A DNA stretch of 36,044 bases, from assembly GCF_001686925.1 (NCBI RefSeq), contig NZ_LVEN01000021.1:1-36044 (forward strand). Reading direction: 5' to 3'. This DNA comes from Flavobacterium piscis (GTDB lineage: Bacteria; Bacteroidota; Bacteroidia; Flavobacteriales; Flavobacteriaceae). The stretch's first letter is position 1. Each line of letters opens with the position of its first letter. The notes below the pieces were generated by a model that was not told the origin of the DNA, did no database searches, and worked only from the letters and a program-made list of their open reading frames with translations. The translations under genes and the position numbers were made by a program. Positions 16,217-24,506 of the stretch are shown in pieces.

Positions 16217-19200
16217 TTATAAAACGCCCATAAATTCCAGATAAGGAGCCATGAGTTTTTTATCAAAAACAGGAGGTGTTAGATCAGCATCCTCTAAAAA
16301 TTGCTTTGTATTGCTTCTGTCGTAATAATACGTGTTTTCATAAGCTTCTACCAATGATTTGCCTTCATGCACATCTTCTGTAAATAAACTAAGCAAAGGA
16401 TAAATAGGCAAATTATTGTCGTATTTCCATTGATTGAGCCATTGATGATATTCCATACCTTCTAAATTTGTATTGAAATATTCATTCATTTTAGCACAAA
16501 AATCGGTAAGTGAAACATCATTTTCAGCCAATGGCGAGAGATGAAAATTTAATCCAACTGCTTCTTTCTTTTTACTAATGTGCATAATGGCTTTACACAT
16601 GTAATCTACTGTAGTTAATTCGTCCTTAAGCCCCATTATCAGCGGAAATGATTTGAGTTCAACACAACTTCTGATAAGTGCTCCCCACCACTGATTCATT
16701 ACAGTTGCTCCCGATTTACTGTGACATACTGCAAAACCTAATCTGAAATTGATAACAGGAAGTCCTTTTATCCTGGCTTTTTCAGTAATACTCTCCATTA
16801 CCCACTTGCTTTTTATATACCCCAAGTCACGAGAAACTGCTGCCATATTTTGGTCTATCGAATCATCTTCGTACATCCATGTTTTTTTTGTAAAAGGCCT
16901 TCCCCAGCTAAAAACTCCCATAGAAGATAATAATACGAGAAACTTTATTTTTGTAGTAACGGCAAGATCTATAACATTATGTAAACCATCAATATTCGAT
17001 TTTTTAATTAAGGGATAGGGCTGCACATAACTTACTGAACTTCCGGAATGATAAATAACTTCTATTTGGTGTGCAATAAAATGGTAAGCTTCATCATTCA
17101 TTCCAAAACGAGGTAACGACAAATCTCCAACAACAGACACAATTCGATTGTCATAATTTGCAGACCAGGGTAATTTGAATTTTGTAAAAGTACTTTTAAT
17201 GCGTTCTAATCCTTCTTCAGAAGATGATGCCCTTACTAAACAATATATTTTTGCAGCGGTATTTTGCAGCAATTCTTCTAATAAATGCGATCCTACGAAA
17301 CCCGTAACTCCGGTTAAAAAAACATTTTTAGGATTGCTTAATATCTCAGAATCCGGCAATTCGTTTACACTGAAATCAATATGCAATTCTGAATCCTGAA
17401 TTAACTCATTTACCATTATCTGAGCCTTGGTTTTTTGTGAAATTTCTGTTTCAAGCATGCGTTTTTCAACTTCCTTTACAAATCCCGAAATAGTGGTAAA
17501 AATATAGAGTTCCGGTAAGCTAATTCTATTTCTGACAGGTTCGGGAAGAAGCACATGAAGCTGGGCCAATAATAAAGAATGACCTCCGAGATTAAAAAAA
17601 TCATCGTCGTCTTTAATATCTTCTATCGAAAGAAGTTCTTTCCAGATGTGTTTTACAATTTCGGTAAGATTATCTTCTTTCCATTTGGGCAGAGTAGTAT
17701 TTTTAATCTTATTTTCGGGTATTTCCAACAGTGTTTTATCAATTTTTCCTGCATGTGTCAGGGGCATTTTATCGACAATAACAATTTTATCAGGAAGCAT
17801 ATACAGCGGCATTAATTGTTGTAATTTGGCTTTGATACTTTTTAATGATTTTGCTTCATCCTCCTGAATTTCTAAAAGTTGAATAAAAGCAATAAGTACT
17901 GGCAAGCCATTTTCTTTCCTTTGCACTTTAACTGCTGTCTGAGAAATCTGAGGCAATTTTGCCATATTATATTCAATTTCTGCAAGTTCTATTCGATAGC
18001 CTCTTATTTTTACCTGATCGTCTTTTCTTCCATAAAATTCCAGATTCCCATCAGATCTTTCAAGCACCATATCTCCGGTTTTATAGATAAATCTATGATC
18101 TTTTATTTGATTTAAAAGCCAGTCCGGTGCCTCGATAAAAGCTTTTTTAGTATCCTCCGGTCTATTTAAATAGCCTAGTGCCAATTGAGAACCTCCAATA
18201 TAAAGTTCCCCAACACTTCCTTTTGTTACTGGTTTAAGATTTTCGTCTAATACTAATAAATGTACATCAGGCATAGCGGCTCCTATAATTCTGGGATTTG
18301 CTTCTTCCTTAAACTCATAATTACTAACCGCAACAGTGGCTTCTGTTGGTCCATAACTATTAATAAGCCGGATTTTTTTATACCACGATTTTACCGTGCT
18401 TTCGCTACACGCTTCACCTCCAATCGCAATGGTTTTAAGATTTCCTATAGGTTTATTTAAAGGAAGGGATGAAAGTACCATTGGAGGCATTAAAGGCACA
18501 GTATCGATATTGTTGGCGACAATAAAATCTAAAAGTGGTTCGCCAACAATTTTATTATTAGGATATAAATATATTGTAGCCCCTTTAATCAAAGGTGTCC
18601 AGATGTCTATTACGGCAGCATCAAAACTGGGAGAAGCAAATTGCAGGGTAATACTCTCAAGTGACAGACCTAAAACTTCTGCCTGCACTTGTACAAAATT
18701 ATAAAAGGACTCATGCCCTATAATAACGCCTTTTGGTATTCCGGTACTTCCGGAAGTATAAATAATGTAAGCCGGATTTTGAGAAGAAATTTCGATTGAA
18801 AGATTATCGTTTGTGATCGTTTTATAACTTTCGTCCTGAACTAAAGAATTTAATATTATATTTTTAATTTGATCATTGCCCGACTTCTCTAAATAATCCC
18901 GAACCGTTAATAAAAGATCAATGTCTGAATCGCTAATCATCAACTGTATTCGGGCTTGCGGTAATTCGCCATCGATAGGTAAATAAGCAGCACCTGTTTT
19001 TAAAATCGCTAAAAAAGCAATAACACGATCTACGGATTGCGGAAGACAGACTCCAACTTTTCCTCCTGGTTTAATACCGTTATTTTGTAAATAGCGCGCC
19101 AGCCTATTGGCTCTTTCATTTAGCTCTTTGTAAGTGATTTTCTCCAGATCATCAATAAGAGCTGTTTTTTCAGGATTTTGCTTTGCGATTTGCTCAAGTT

Positions 19201-19288
19201 GTTTCACAATATCTCCAGCATTTTGAAACTCGTTTTTCAAAAAATCGAATGATTTTTTATCACTGTTTGCATTTGTTTCTTTTTTCAT
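16217..19288 (-). CDS. Single-module NRPS-like enzyme: adenylation, carrier, thioester reductase (A-T-R)
   Basis: The protein has 1023 residues. The adenylation domain spans about 30-525: ATP loop YTSGSTGIPKG (177-187), SYGPTEAT (311-318), YKTGD (402-406), RGYRIE (429-434), and Lys515 in GKIDK. Aligned to GrsA, the pocket residues are D223, A224, I227, L266, A288, G290, S311, V319, A320, K515. The Asp at the first position suggests an alpha-amino acid, probably hydrophobic; the specificity is inferred. The carrier domain has Ser571 in NLGGHSLL. The reductase domain spans about 650-1023, with GVTGFVG (NADPH loop, from Gly660) and the Tyr824/Lys828 pair. There is no condensation domain. It should load one acid and release it as an aldehyde or alcohol. 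Its transferase gene follows. Confidence 0.92.
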   Translation of the reverse strand: MKKETNANSDKKSFDFLKNEFQNAGDIVKQLEQIAKQNPEKTALIDDLEKITYKELNERANRLARYLQNNGIKPGGKVGVCLPQSVDRVIAFLAILKTGAAYLPIDGELPQARIQLMISDSDIDLLLTVRDYLEKSGNDQIKNIILNSLVQDESYKTITNDNLSIEISSQNPAYIIYTSGSTGIPKGVIIGHESFYNFVQVQAEVLGLSLESITLQFASPSFDAAVIDIWTPLIKGATIYLYPNNKIVGEPLLDFIVANNIDTVPLMPPMVLSSLPLNKPIGNLKTIAIGGEACSESTVKSWYKKIRLINSYGPTEATVAVSNYEFKEEANPRIIGAAMPDVHLLVLDENLKPVTKGSVGELYIGGSQLALGYLNRPEDTKKAFIEAPDWLLNQIKDHRFIYKTGDMVLERSDGNLEFYGRKDDQVKIRGYRIELAEIEYNMAKLPQISQTAVKVQRKENGLPVLIAFIQLLEIQEDEAKSLKSIKAKLQQLMPLYMLPDKIVIVDKMPLTHAGKIDKTLLEIPENKIKNTTLPKWKEDNLTEIVKHIWKELLSIEDIKDDDDFFNLGGHSLLLAQLHVLLPEPVRNRISLPELYIFTTISGFVKEVEKRMLETEISQKTKAQIMVNELIQDSELHIDFSVNELPDSEILSNPKNVFLTGVTGFVGSHLLEELLQNTAAKIYCLVRASSSEEGLERIKSTFTKFKLPWSANYDNRIVSVVGDLSLPRFGMNDEAYHFIAHQIEVIYHSGSSVSYVQPYPLIKKSNIDGLHNVIDLAVTTKIKFLVLLSSMGVFSWGRPFTKKTWMYEDDSIDQNMAAVSRDLGYIKSKWVMESITEKARIKGLPVINFRLGFAVCHSKSGATVMNQWWGALIRSCVELKSFPLIMGLKDELTTVDYMCKAIMHISKKKEAVGLNFHLSPLAENDVSLTDFCAKMNEYFNTNLEGMEYHQWLNQWKYDNNLPIYPLLSLFTEDVHEGKSLVEAYENTYYYDRSNTKQFLEDADLTPPVFDKKLMAPYLEFMGVL

Positions 19289-19523
19289 GGGTTTAATTTT
19301 TACATTAGAATTCAGAATTATAAAAACCTAAAAAACAATTAGTTATCTTTAAACTTTAAAAATCAAACATAAAATTAGCTAAAAAAATACTTACATTTTA
19401 TTATAAAATCATAAAATTTTTAATACGAAATTGTAAATTGAAATATTCTAAAAATGTAAAATCAACAAACTTTACAAACAGCATTTAGTTCACCAAAAAA
19501 ATAATAAGACCGTATTAAATAAA
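19289..19523. other. Leader/promoter region of the A-T-R operon
   Basis: This very AT-rich region lies upstream of the synthetase ATG (19288). TATGTTTG on the minus strand (19371-19364) is an exact -7 box, about 75 bases before the ATG. No TTTG or TTG stands at the right distance upstream, so the promoter may need an activator. No OxyR-like or other operator was recognised. Confidence 0.4.
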
Positions 19524-19557
19524 AAAAGACCTAAAGAAAAAATGTTTAGGTCCTTTT
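19524..19557 (-). terminator. Terminator after the siderophore-interacting protein gene
   Basis: GACCTAAA at 19528-19535 pairs with TTTAGGTC at 19545-19552 around a 9-base loop; on the minus strand the stem is followed by a run of Ts. It lies about 25-55 bases after the stop of the gene ending at 19581 and separates that operon from the synthetase operon. Confidence 0.8.
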
Positions 19558-19580
19558 TACATATTTGATTGATTACAAAT

Positions 19581-20390
19581 TTAATCCAGTTTTTCCTCTC
19601 TGCGTTCTGTGTTAGATTCGTTTTCGGTTTTTCCTGCTTTCCAGTAAGCCGATGCATTATATTCACTTCTGTCCCAGTCTTTTTCTTCTTTAAAATAACT
19701 TCTTAAAGCTTTTACCGTATTATATTCTGCTGCTATAAAGGCAAATCTTTTTGTTGTTTTGTCCGGAAGCGGGATTTTCTTTATCCATTTTGCAAGCTCA
19801 CTTCCATTTTCAGGATGTTTATTATACACCCATTCTACACTGACATTGGCTTGGGAAACGAAATCAATTTTATCCTTTTTTCCGTATACTTCCAATACTG
19901 CTTTTACCACACTATCTTTTGGAAGCTGTTCTAAGATACTTCCAATGACCGGAAGCGCAGTTGCATCTCCTATCAAAAGATATTCATCAGCCGGAGGAAC
20001 CAAATCTCTTACACTATCTTTCATTGCAATACCCAAAATGTCTCCTGCTTCTGCTTTTTGTGCCCAGGCAGATGCAGGGCCATTATCGCCATGCGCGACA
20101 AAATCAATACTTAATTCTCTTTTTTCAAGATTGATATTTCTGGTGGTGTAGGTTCTCATTACAGGCAAAAGTTCCTTTACAGCACTACTCTCTTTATTTG
20201 TAAAGTAAATAACATTCATTCTCTTAGGCGGAATATATATTTTGTTATTTGATCCTGGCTTTACATTAGCCAGCAAATCTAATTGTTCATTGTTTATGTC
20301 AAAAACTACACGAATATAATGTGGCGTTTTAAAGAACTTATGCTTTACCGTAAACACAGAACGAATGATTTTTTTTTGATAATTTTCCAT
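19581..20390 (-). CDS. Siderophore-interacting protein (FAD/NAD(P)H ferric-siderophore reductase family)
   Basis: The 269-residue protein has the SIP/ViuB features: the flavin-binding RTYTTR motif (Arg79-Arg84), FVAHGDNGPASAWA (about 97-110), and a C-terminal nicotinamide-binding half with LLIGDATALPVIGSI and the AYWKAGKTE ending. In known members a cytoplasmic flavoprotein reduces the ferric siderophore to release iron. The gene lies 13 bases after an MFS transporter gene, and an AraC regulator precedes both. No siderophore synthesis or TonB receptor gene is visible here, so the set more likely serves uptake, recycling or export of a siderophore-like compound. Confidence 0.88.
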   Translation of the reverse strand: MENYQKKIIRSVFTVKHKFFKTPHYIRVVFDINNEQLDLLANVKPGSNNKIYIPPKRMNVIYFTNKESSAVKELLPVMRTYTTRNINLEKRELSIDFVAHGDNGPASAWAQKAEAGDILGIAMKDSVRDLVPPADEYLLIGDATALPVIGSILEQLPKDSVVKAVLEVYGKKDKIDFVSQANVSVEWVYNKHPENGSELAKWIKKIPLPDKTTKRFAFIAAEYNTVKALRSYFKEEKDWDRSEYNASAYWKAGKTENESNTERREEKLD

Positions 20391-20403
20391 AATTATTTTT
20401 CAA

Positions 20404-21579
20404 TTATTCCCGTTTCAATAACAGAGTTCCTAAAGCAAGCAAACAGCTGATACTTCCAAATAAATAGATATCCTGATAACTAAACCAGCCTGCAATTAAT
20501 CCTGCCAAAGGTCCTGCTAATCCAAGAGACAGATCAAAAAATGCGGCATAAGCTCCTAAGGCAGTTCCGCGCATTTGAGGTTTTACTTTTTTGATTGCTA
20601 ATACGCCTAAAGAAGGAAATACAAGCGAAAAACCAATTCCGGTTAGAGCACAGCCTATCAAAGCCATTTCTTTGGTAAAAGAAGTATAAATAAGAAATTG
20701 GCCTATAACTTCGATAACCAAAGAAACCACTGCTACTTTATAACCGCCGTACTTGTCCGGATAAGAAGCAAAAAAGACTCTGGTCAGGATATAGGATAAT
20801 CCGAAAATCATAAAGGCTAAAGAAGCGTCACCCCAGTTTTTCTCTGTAAAAAACAAAGCAATAAAAGAAGCAATACAGCCAAATGCCATAGAAGAAAAAG
20901 CGAGTGTTAATCCCTGTTTTGCGATGGTTCCTACTACTTTATAAAACGGAGTTCTGATATGTTCTTTGTCTACCGGAATGGCAGGCAGTTTAATCGTCGA
21001 AATCCAGCTTGCAAGTGGTAAAATCATAATCATCGCTAAAGCGTATACTACACCAAAATCTTTAGCCATCCAAATACTTAACGGCGCTCCAACAGCGATC
21101 CCTCCATACATTGCGATTCCGTTCCAGGTCATTACTTTGCCTGATTTTTCATGTCCAACTAACCCAATTCCCCATGTTAAAGCACCAATAACCAGCAAAC
21201 TTTCAGCAATGCCATGAACAATTCTTGCGAGTAAAAGAAATAATAATGCTACCAAAGGATGTGAAGCAAATGAAGCTGAAAGTACATAAATTACTCCGGC
21301 TGCCATTACCAAAATTATTCCGCCCAATTTAGACCTTTTAGCTCCTTTTGTATCGGTAATTTTTCCGAAATAAGCGCGGGTTAAAAGAGTCGTTAGCGGC
21401 TGTAAACCAATTACCAAACCAACAATCAAACTATTAAATTTTAAATCATTTTGTACAAATCCCGGCACGATTCCTAATGTGAGACCTATCGTGAGGTAAA
21501 TAGCAAATACCGATAAAATAATGGGTATAGTAGCTTTGTAAAAATCAATTGTTTGTCCTTTTTGTAAAATGTTACTCAT
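20404..21579 (-). CDS. MFS transporter (YfcJ/YhhS-like exporter)
   Basis: The 391-residue protein has about 12 hydrophobic helices and the cytoplasmic loop motif FGKITDTKGAKRSKLGG between helices 2 and 3, a form of the MFS signature. A drug/metabolite efflux role is typical of this branch, and pairing with a siderophore-interacting protein suggests siderophore export or iron-linked transport; the substrate is unknown. The ATG at 21579 lies 63 bases after the stop of the araC-type gene, and the stretch between and just inside that gene contains a possible regulator site (21637-21663). It is probably regulated by that AraC protein. Confidence 0.88.
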   Translation of the reverse strand: MSNILQKGQTIDFYKATIPIILSVFAIYLTIGLTLGIVPGFVQNDLKFNSLIVGLVIGLQPLTTLLTRAYFGKITDTKGAKRSKLGGIILVMAAGVIYVLSASFASHPLVALLFLLLARIVHGIAESLLVIGALTWGIGLVGHEKSGKVMTWNGIAMYGGIAVGAPLSIWMAKDFGVVYALAMIMILPLASWISTIKLPAIPVDKEHIRTPFYKVVGTIAKQGLTLAFSSMAFGCIASFIALFFTEKNWGDASLAFMIFGLSYILTRVFFASYPDKYGGYKVAVVSLVIEVIGQFLIYTSFTKEMALIGCALTGIGFSLVFPSLGVLAIKKVKPQMRGTALGAYAAFFDLSLGLAGPLAGLIAGWFSYQDIYLFGSISCLLALGTLLLKRE

Positions 21580-21636
21580 GTTTTTTTGTTTAAAATTATG
21601 AGTACAAAGGAATGGGCTTTATCAGAAAACGGAAAT

Positions 21637-21663
21637 GGCTAACTAAGAGTTTTGATTGGACAA
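21637..21663 (-). promoter_or_regulatory. Possible AraC-type binding site upstream of the MFS gene
   Basis: On the minus strand TTTGTCCAATC (around 21664-21654) is followed 21 bases later by TTAGCC (21642-21637). The segment aligns with the better site at 34386-34412: ATTGGACAA plus TCGCA match except for one base. It overlaps the last codons of the araC-type gene and lies 58 bases or more before the MFS start. The second half-site is weak, so this is tentative. Confidence 0.35.
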
Positions 21664-22509
21664 ATCGCAGTAATTCTTTCTAAACTCTAAAGGTGTAATG
21701 CCTTCGTTCTTTTTGAAAAACCGGGAGAAATAAGTATGATCTTCGTATTGCAATGCAAAAGCAATTTGTTTAGTATTAAGTTGGGTATAAAAAAGCAATC
21801 GTTTGGCTTCCAGTAAAATTTCATGTTGTATCCAGTAACTGGAGGCACATCCTGTTTGTTCCTTTACCATTTCGTTTAAATAAGGTACCGAAATATGCAA
21901 CAAAGCAGCGTAATCTTTGGGTCTTTTTAATTTTAAAAAATGCTGCTGAACCAATTGCCTAAACTGAAAAGTAAGCTCTGTTTTTCTATCTATTCCCTTT
22001 TTAATATAGTTCTCGTTTTTAGAAAATTCCAAAACTATCATTCCCATCAAACTATCGGCAAGGGAACGAATAATGTTTTTTTGAATATCTCCCACCGCTT
22101 CAGATACCTGATTAAATAATAATTGTGCAATATTAAATACAACCACATTTTGAATGGGCACAACCTGAGAAATGTTCTGATTCGAATCAAAAATCCTGCG
22201 ATACGTATTTTGCAAATAAGATGGATTTAAAAAGATAAAATGTCCTTTTGAATCTACTTGTCTCGTATAATAATGTACCTGACCCGGAGCAATAAAAAAC
22301 AATGACTGATCCTTTATCTGATGGTTTTTAAAATCAATCATCAATTCTATCAGCCCTTTTTCCTGAATATAAAAAACATAATGATCGTCTCTATGTGCTT
22401 TCGTCAAATGCCCATTAAAATCAACGTTATTATCCACTACTTCTCTCACTTCGAGACCAAGAGTATCTAATTCTTTTGTATGAAGTTCTATATTCGGTTT
22501 CTTATTCAA
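21643..22509 (-). CDS. AraC-family transcriptional regulator
   Basis: The product has 288 residues: an N-terminal cupin-like ligand domain (about 20-120, with HYVFYIQEKG and FFIAPGQVHYY) and a C-terminal AraC domain (about 185-285: YAALLHISVPYLNEMVKEQTG and TKQIAFALQYEDHTYFSRFFKKNEG). No ATG exists upstream before the stop at 22563-22561, so TTG 22509 is the most likely start; the next Met is about 55 residues in. A -7 box TAAATTTG lies at 22563-22556 but has no good -33 element. It precedes the MFS and siderophore-interacting genes on the same strand and likely controls them. Confidence 0.88.
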   Translation of the reverse strand: MNKKPNIELHTKELDTLGLEVREVVDNNVDFNGHLTKAHRDDHYVFYIQEKGLIELMIDFKNHQIKDQSLFFIAPGQVHYYTRQVDSKGHFIFLNPSYLQNTYRRIFDSNQNISQVVPIQNVVVFNIAQLLFNQVSEAVGDIQKNIIRSLADSLMGMIVLEFSKNENYIKKGIDRKTELTFQFRQLVQQHFLKLKRPKDYAALLHISVPYLNEMVKEQTGCASSYWIQHEILLEAKRLLFYTQLNTKQIAFALQYEDHTYFSRFFKKNEGITPLEFRKNYCDLSNQNS

Positions 22510-22673
22510 TAGTTCTTTTTTAAGCTTCTGTCGCAGGTAATATTCAATTATTCTCCAAATTTAATAAAGATTATTTGAGATGCAGAAGAACCCATTTATA
22601 TAATTGCTTTTCATTGTTTCAAAATAAAAAAACCGGCTCATTAGATGAACAGGTATTCGATGTTTTTAATTTC

Positions 22674-23492
22674 TTATTTTGCAGTATTAAAATAATTTTC
22701 AAACAAAGCCAATTGGTTTGCCAAAGATTTGTTCCAATATTTTGGATCATGTCCACCTGAAGATTCCATATAGAGATGTTCTATTTTTTCATTTGTTAAA
22801 AGATGATGAAAATCGCGGTTCATATCGATCATTTGCTGATCCTCAGTACCACAATCCAAAATATAAAACTGATTTGCCGAAGACATTTGCCTGGTTTTCT
22901 CAAACGTAAAATACTTTTTGGGTAAACTTTTAAAATCTCCTAAAACTTTATCTACCTGATAATTATGAAAGTTTTCTCCAAAACGGTTAAAATCCAGCGC
23001 TCCGCAAGAACTCCCAACAATACCAAAAGTATCCGAATAAAATATTCCAATATTTAATGCACCATATCCGCCCATACTCCAACCCAGAATTCCCCTAAAC
23101 TGTCGGTCCTTTAACGTTGGATAATTTGCATCAATATAATCGACTAATTCTTTCCCTATAAAAGTTTGATATTGCGACGATTTATCTACAGGACTATCAA
23201 CGTACCAACTATTAAAATTACCATTTGCCAAAACATATATCGTATTATAATTTTGAGATTTTCCTGCCAGATCAGGAATATCCTGTTTGTAAGTTCTATC
23301 AGGATTTCCGCTGTAACCGTGCAGTATATAAACGGTTTTATAGGTTTTTCCTTTTATCAATTTTGGAGTAATAATAACCGTTTCGATCTCCTTATTCATT
23401 TTTTTGCTCCATATTTTTTTATGAATAATTTGTTGTGCCGAGATGGATAATGATACAGCTAAAAATGCCAGAGTGGTCAATAATGTTTTCAT
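22674..23492 (-). CDS. Secreted esterase of the esterase D / feruloyl-esterase-like alpha/beta hydrolase family
   Basis: I start at ATG 23492, where a clean signal peptide begins (MKTLLTTLAFLAVSLSISAQ), rather than at the longer frame start 54 bases upstream. The 272-residue protein has VYILHGYSGNPD (oxyanion strand), the nucleophile elbow GWSMGGYGA (Ser139), an acid near Asp218 and His248 (SSGGHDPKYW). The family includes S-formylglutathione hydrolase and tributyrin or feruloyl esterases; the secreted form suggests hydrolysis of an external ester. No neighbour reveals the substrate. It stands alone on the minus strand, 182 bases upstream (on that strand) of the araC-type gene. Confidence 0.85.
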   Translation of the reverse strand: MKTLLTTLAFLAVSLSISAQQIIHKKIWSKKMNKEIETVIITPKLIKGKTYKTVYILHGYSGNPDRTYKQDIPDLAGKSQNYNTIYVLANGNFNSWYVDSPVDKSSQYQTFIGKELVDYIDANYPTLKDRQFRGILGWSMGGYGALNIGIFYSDTFGIVGSSCGALDFNRFGENFHNYQVDKVLGDFKSLPKKYFTFEKTRQMSSANQFYILDCGTEDQQMIDMNRDFHHLLTNEKIEHLYMESSGGHDPKYWNKSLANQLALFENYFNTAK

Positions 23493-23748
23493 CTTTTTTA
23501 TTTTTAATGATGAAACAAAATTCAGCCATATAAAATACAAAAACATTTACATGTGTTGAGAAATCACAACTTTATTTAGGTATGTGTACGAGCAAACTGT
23601 TATTGTAATAACCTATTATCCCTTAACAATATGACACAGTACTTTTTTTAATCGTCTTTGTTTGAAAAATCAGAATCTAAAAATAAGTCAGATTTATAGG
23701 TTGAATTCTGGTAAAAATCTTTAAATTTATGTTCAAAAATCTTATTTT

Positions 23749-24183
23749 ATGAAAAATTACGTACTAGTATTCGTCGCTATTTTAGCCTTATTTTTTAATT
23801 CTTGTACCTCGATGAAAGACACTTCAAAAACTGCCGATCTTTATAATACAACCTGGGAACTCGAGTATATTTCAGGACCGCGTATTGCTTTTGAAGGTTT
23901 ATTTCCGGATAAAAAACCGTTTATTAAATTTGATGAAGCTACTAAGCAAGTTTCAGGAAATGCAGGTTGCAATGGTTACAGCGCTCCATTTACATTAAAA
24001 GGAAAATCACTTACTTTTGGAGAGCAAGGTCCGGCAACTTTAATGTACTGCGAAGGTGGCGGAGAGCAGGTTTTTACAAAAACCATTAAGGAAATTGATA
24101 GTTATGCTATTGATAAAGATGGCAAACTGAATTTAATTATGAAAGATATCCCAATGATGCGATTCAAAAAAGTAACTAAATAA
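23749..24183 (+). CDS. META-domain lipoprotein (HslJ-like)
   Basis: This 144-residue protein has a lipoprotein signal (LVFVAILALFFNSC, Cys19). The mature part is one META domain: TTWELEYISGP near the start, VSGNAGCNGYSAPFTLKG and LMYCEGGGEQVF, and the MMRFKKV ending. META domains occur in E. coli HslJ and in envelope proteins linked to stress or novobiocin resistance; the molecular role is not known. The anchoring residue and the lack of a retention signal suggest the outer or inner membrane, facing the periplasm. It is a single-gene unit with its own terminator. Confidence 0.88.
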   Translation: MKNYVLVFVAILALFFNSCTSMKDTSKTADLYNTTWELEYISGPRIAFEGLFPDKKPFIKFDEATKQVSGNAGCNGYSAPFTLKGKSLTFGEQGPATLMYCEGGGEQVFTKTIKEIDSYAIDKDGKLNLIMKDIPMMRFKKVTK

Positions 24184-24222
24184 TTTTCATTGTTTTACTA
24201 AAGTAATTACTAAATAAACTCT

Positions 24223-24253
24223 AAATCCCTCGGTTTTAAAACCTGAGGGATTT
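24223..24253 (+). terminator. Terminator after the META-domain gene
   Basis: AAATCCCTC (24223-24231) pairs with GAGGGATTT (24245-24253) around a palindromic GGTTTTAAAACC, with a T-run continuing after the stem. It is 40 bases after the stop codon. Confidence 0.88.
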
Positions 24254-24506
24254 TTTTATGGATATCAAAACTCAAAAAAACGTAACGTTTATTCCCTAAT
24301 TGAATTCTCATTTTGTATTAAAAAACACTAAAAATCTGATTGTTGTATTTTAAATAAAAAAAGAAATAATTTTTATGCAACATAGTATATATTGGGTCTA
24401 AATAAGTATAAATTTGTGCGAGAATTTAGAATTAGAAACCAATTCGACGCACCGTTAATAAAATTTGCCAATCAATTCTATTAGACTGATTAGTAAAACA
24501 GCATAT
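24254..24506 (+). promoter_or_regulatory. Upstream region of the PepSY gene with a -7 box
   Basis: TAAATTTG at 24409-24416 matches the Bacteroidota -7 consensus. The nearest TTG (24392-24394) is only 14 bases away, too close for a standard -33 element, so the promoter is weak or activator-dependent. No iron-box palindrome was found here. Confidence 0.4.

Noticed and set aside
16217..19288. Carboxylic acid reductase (CAR) identity
   Set aside because: CAR shares the A-T-R order but is longer (about 1170 residues) and lacks the Asp that binds the amino group; this protein has NRPS-type pocket and core motifs.
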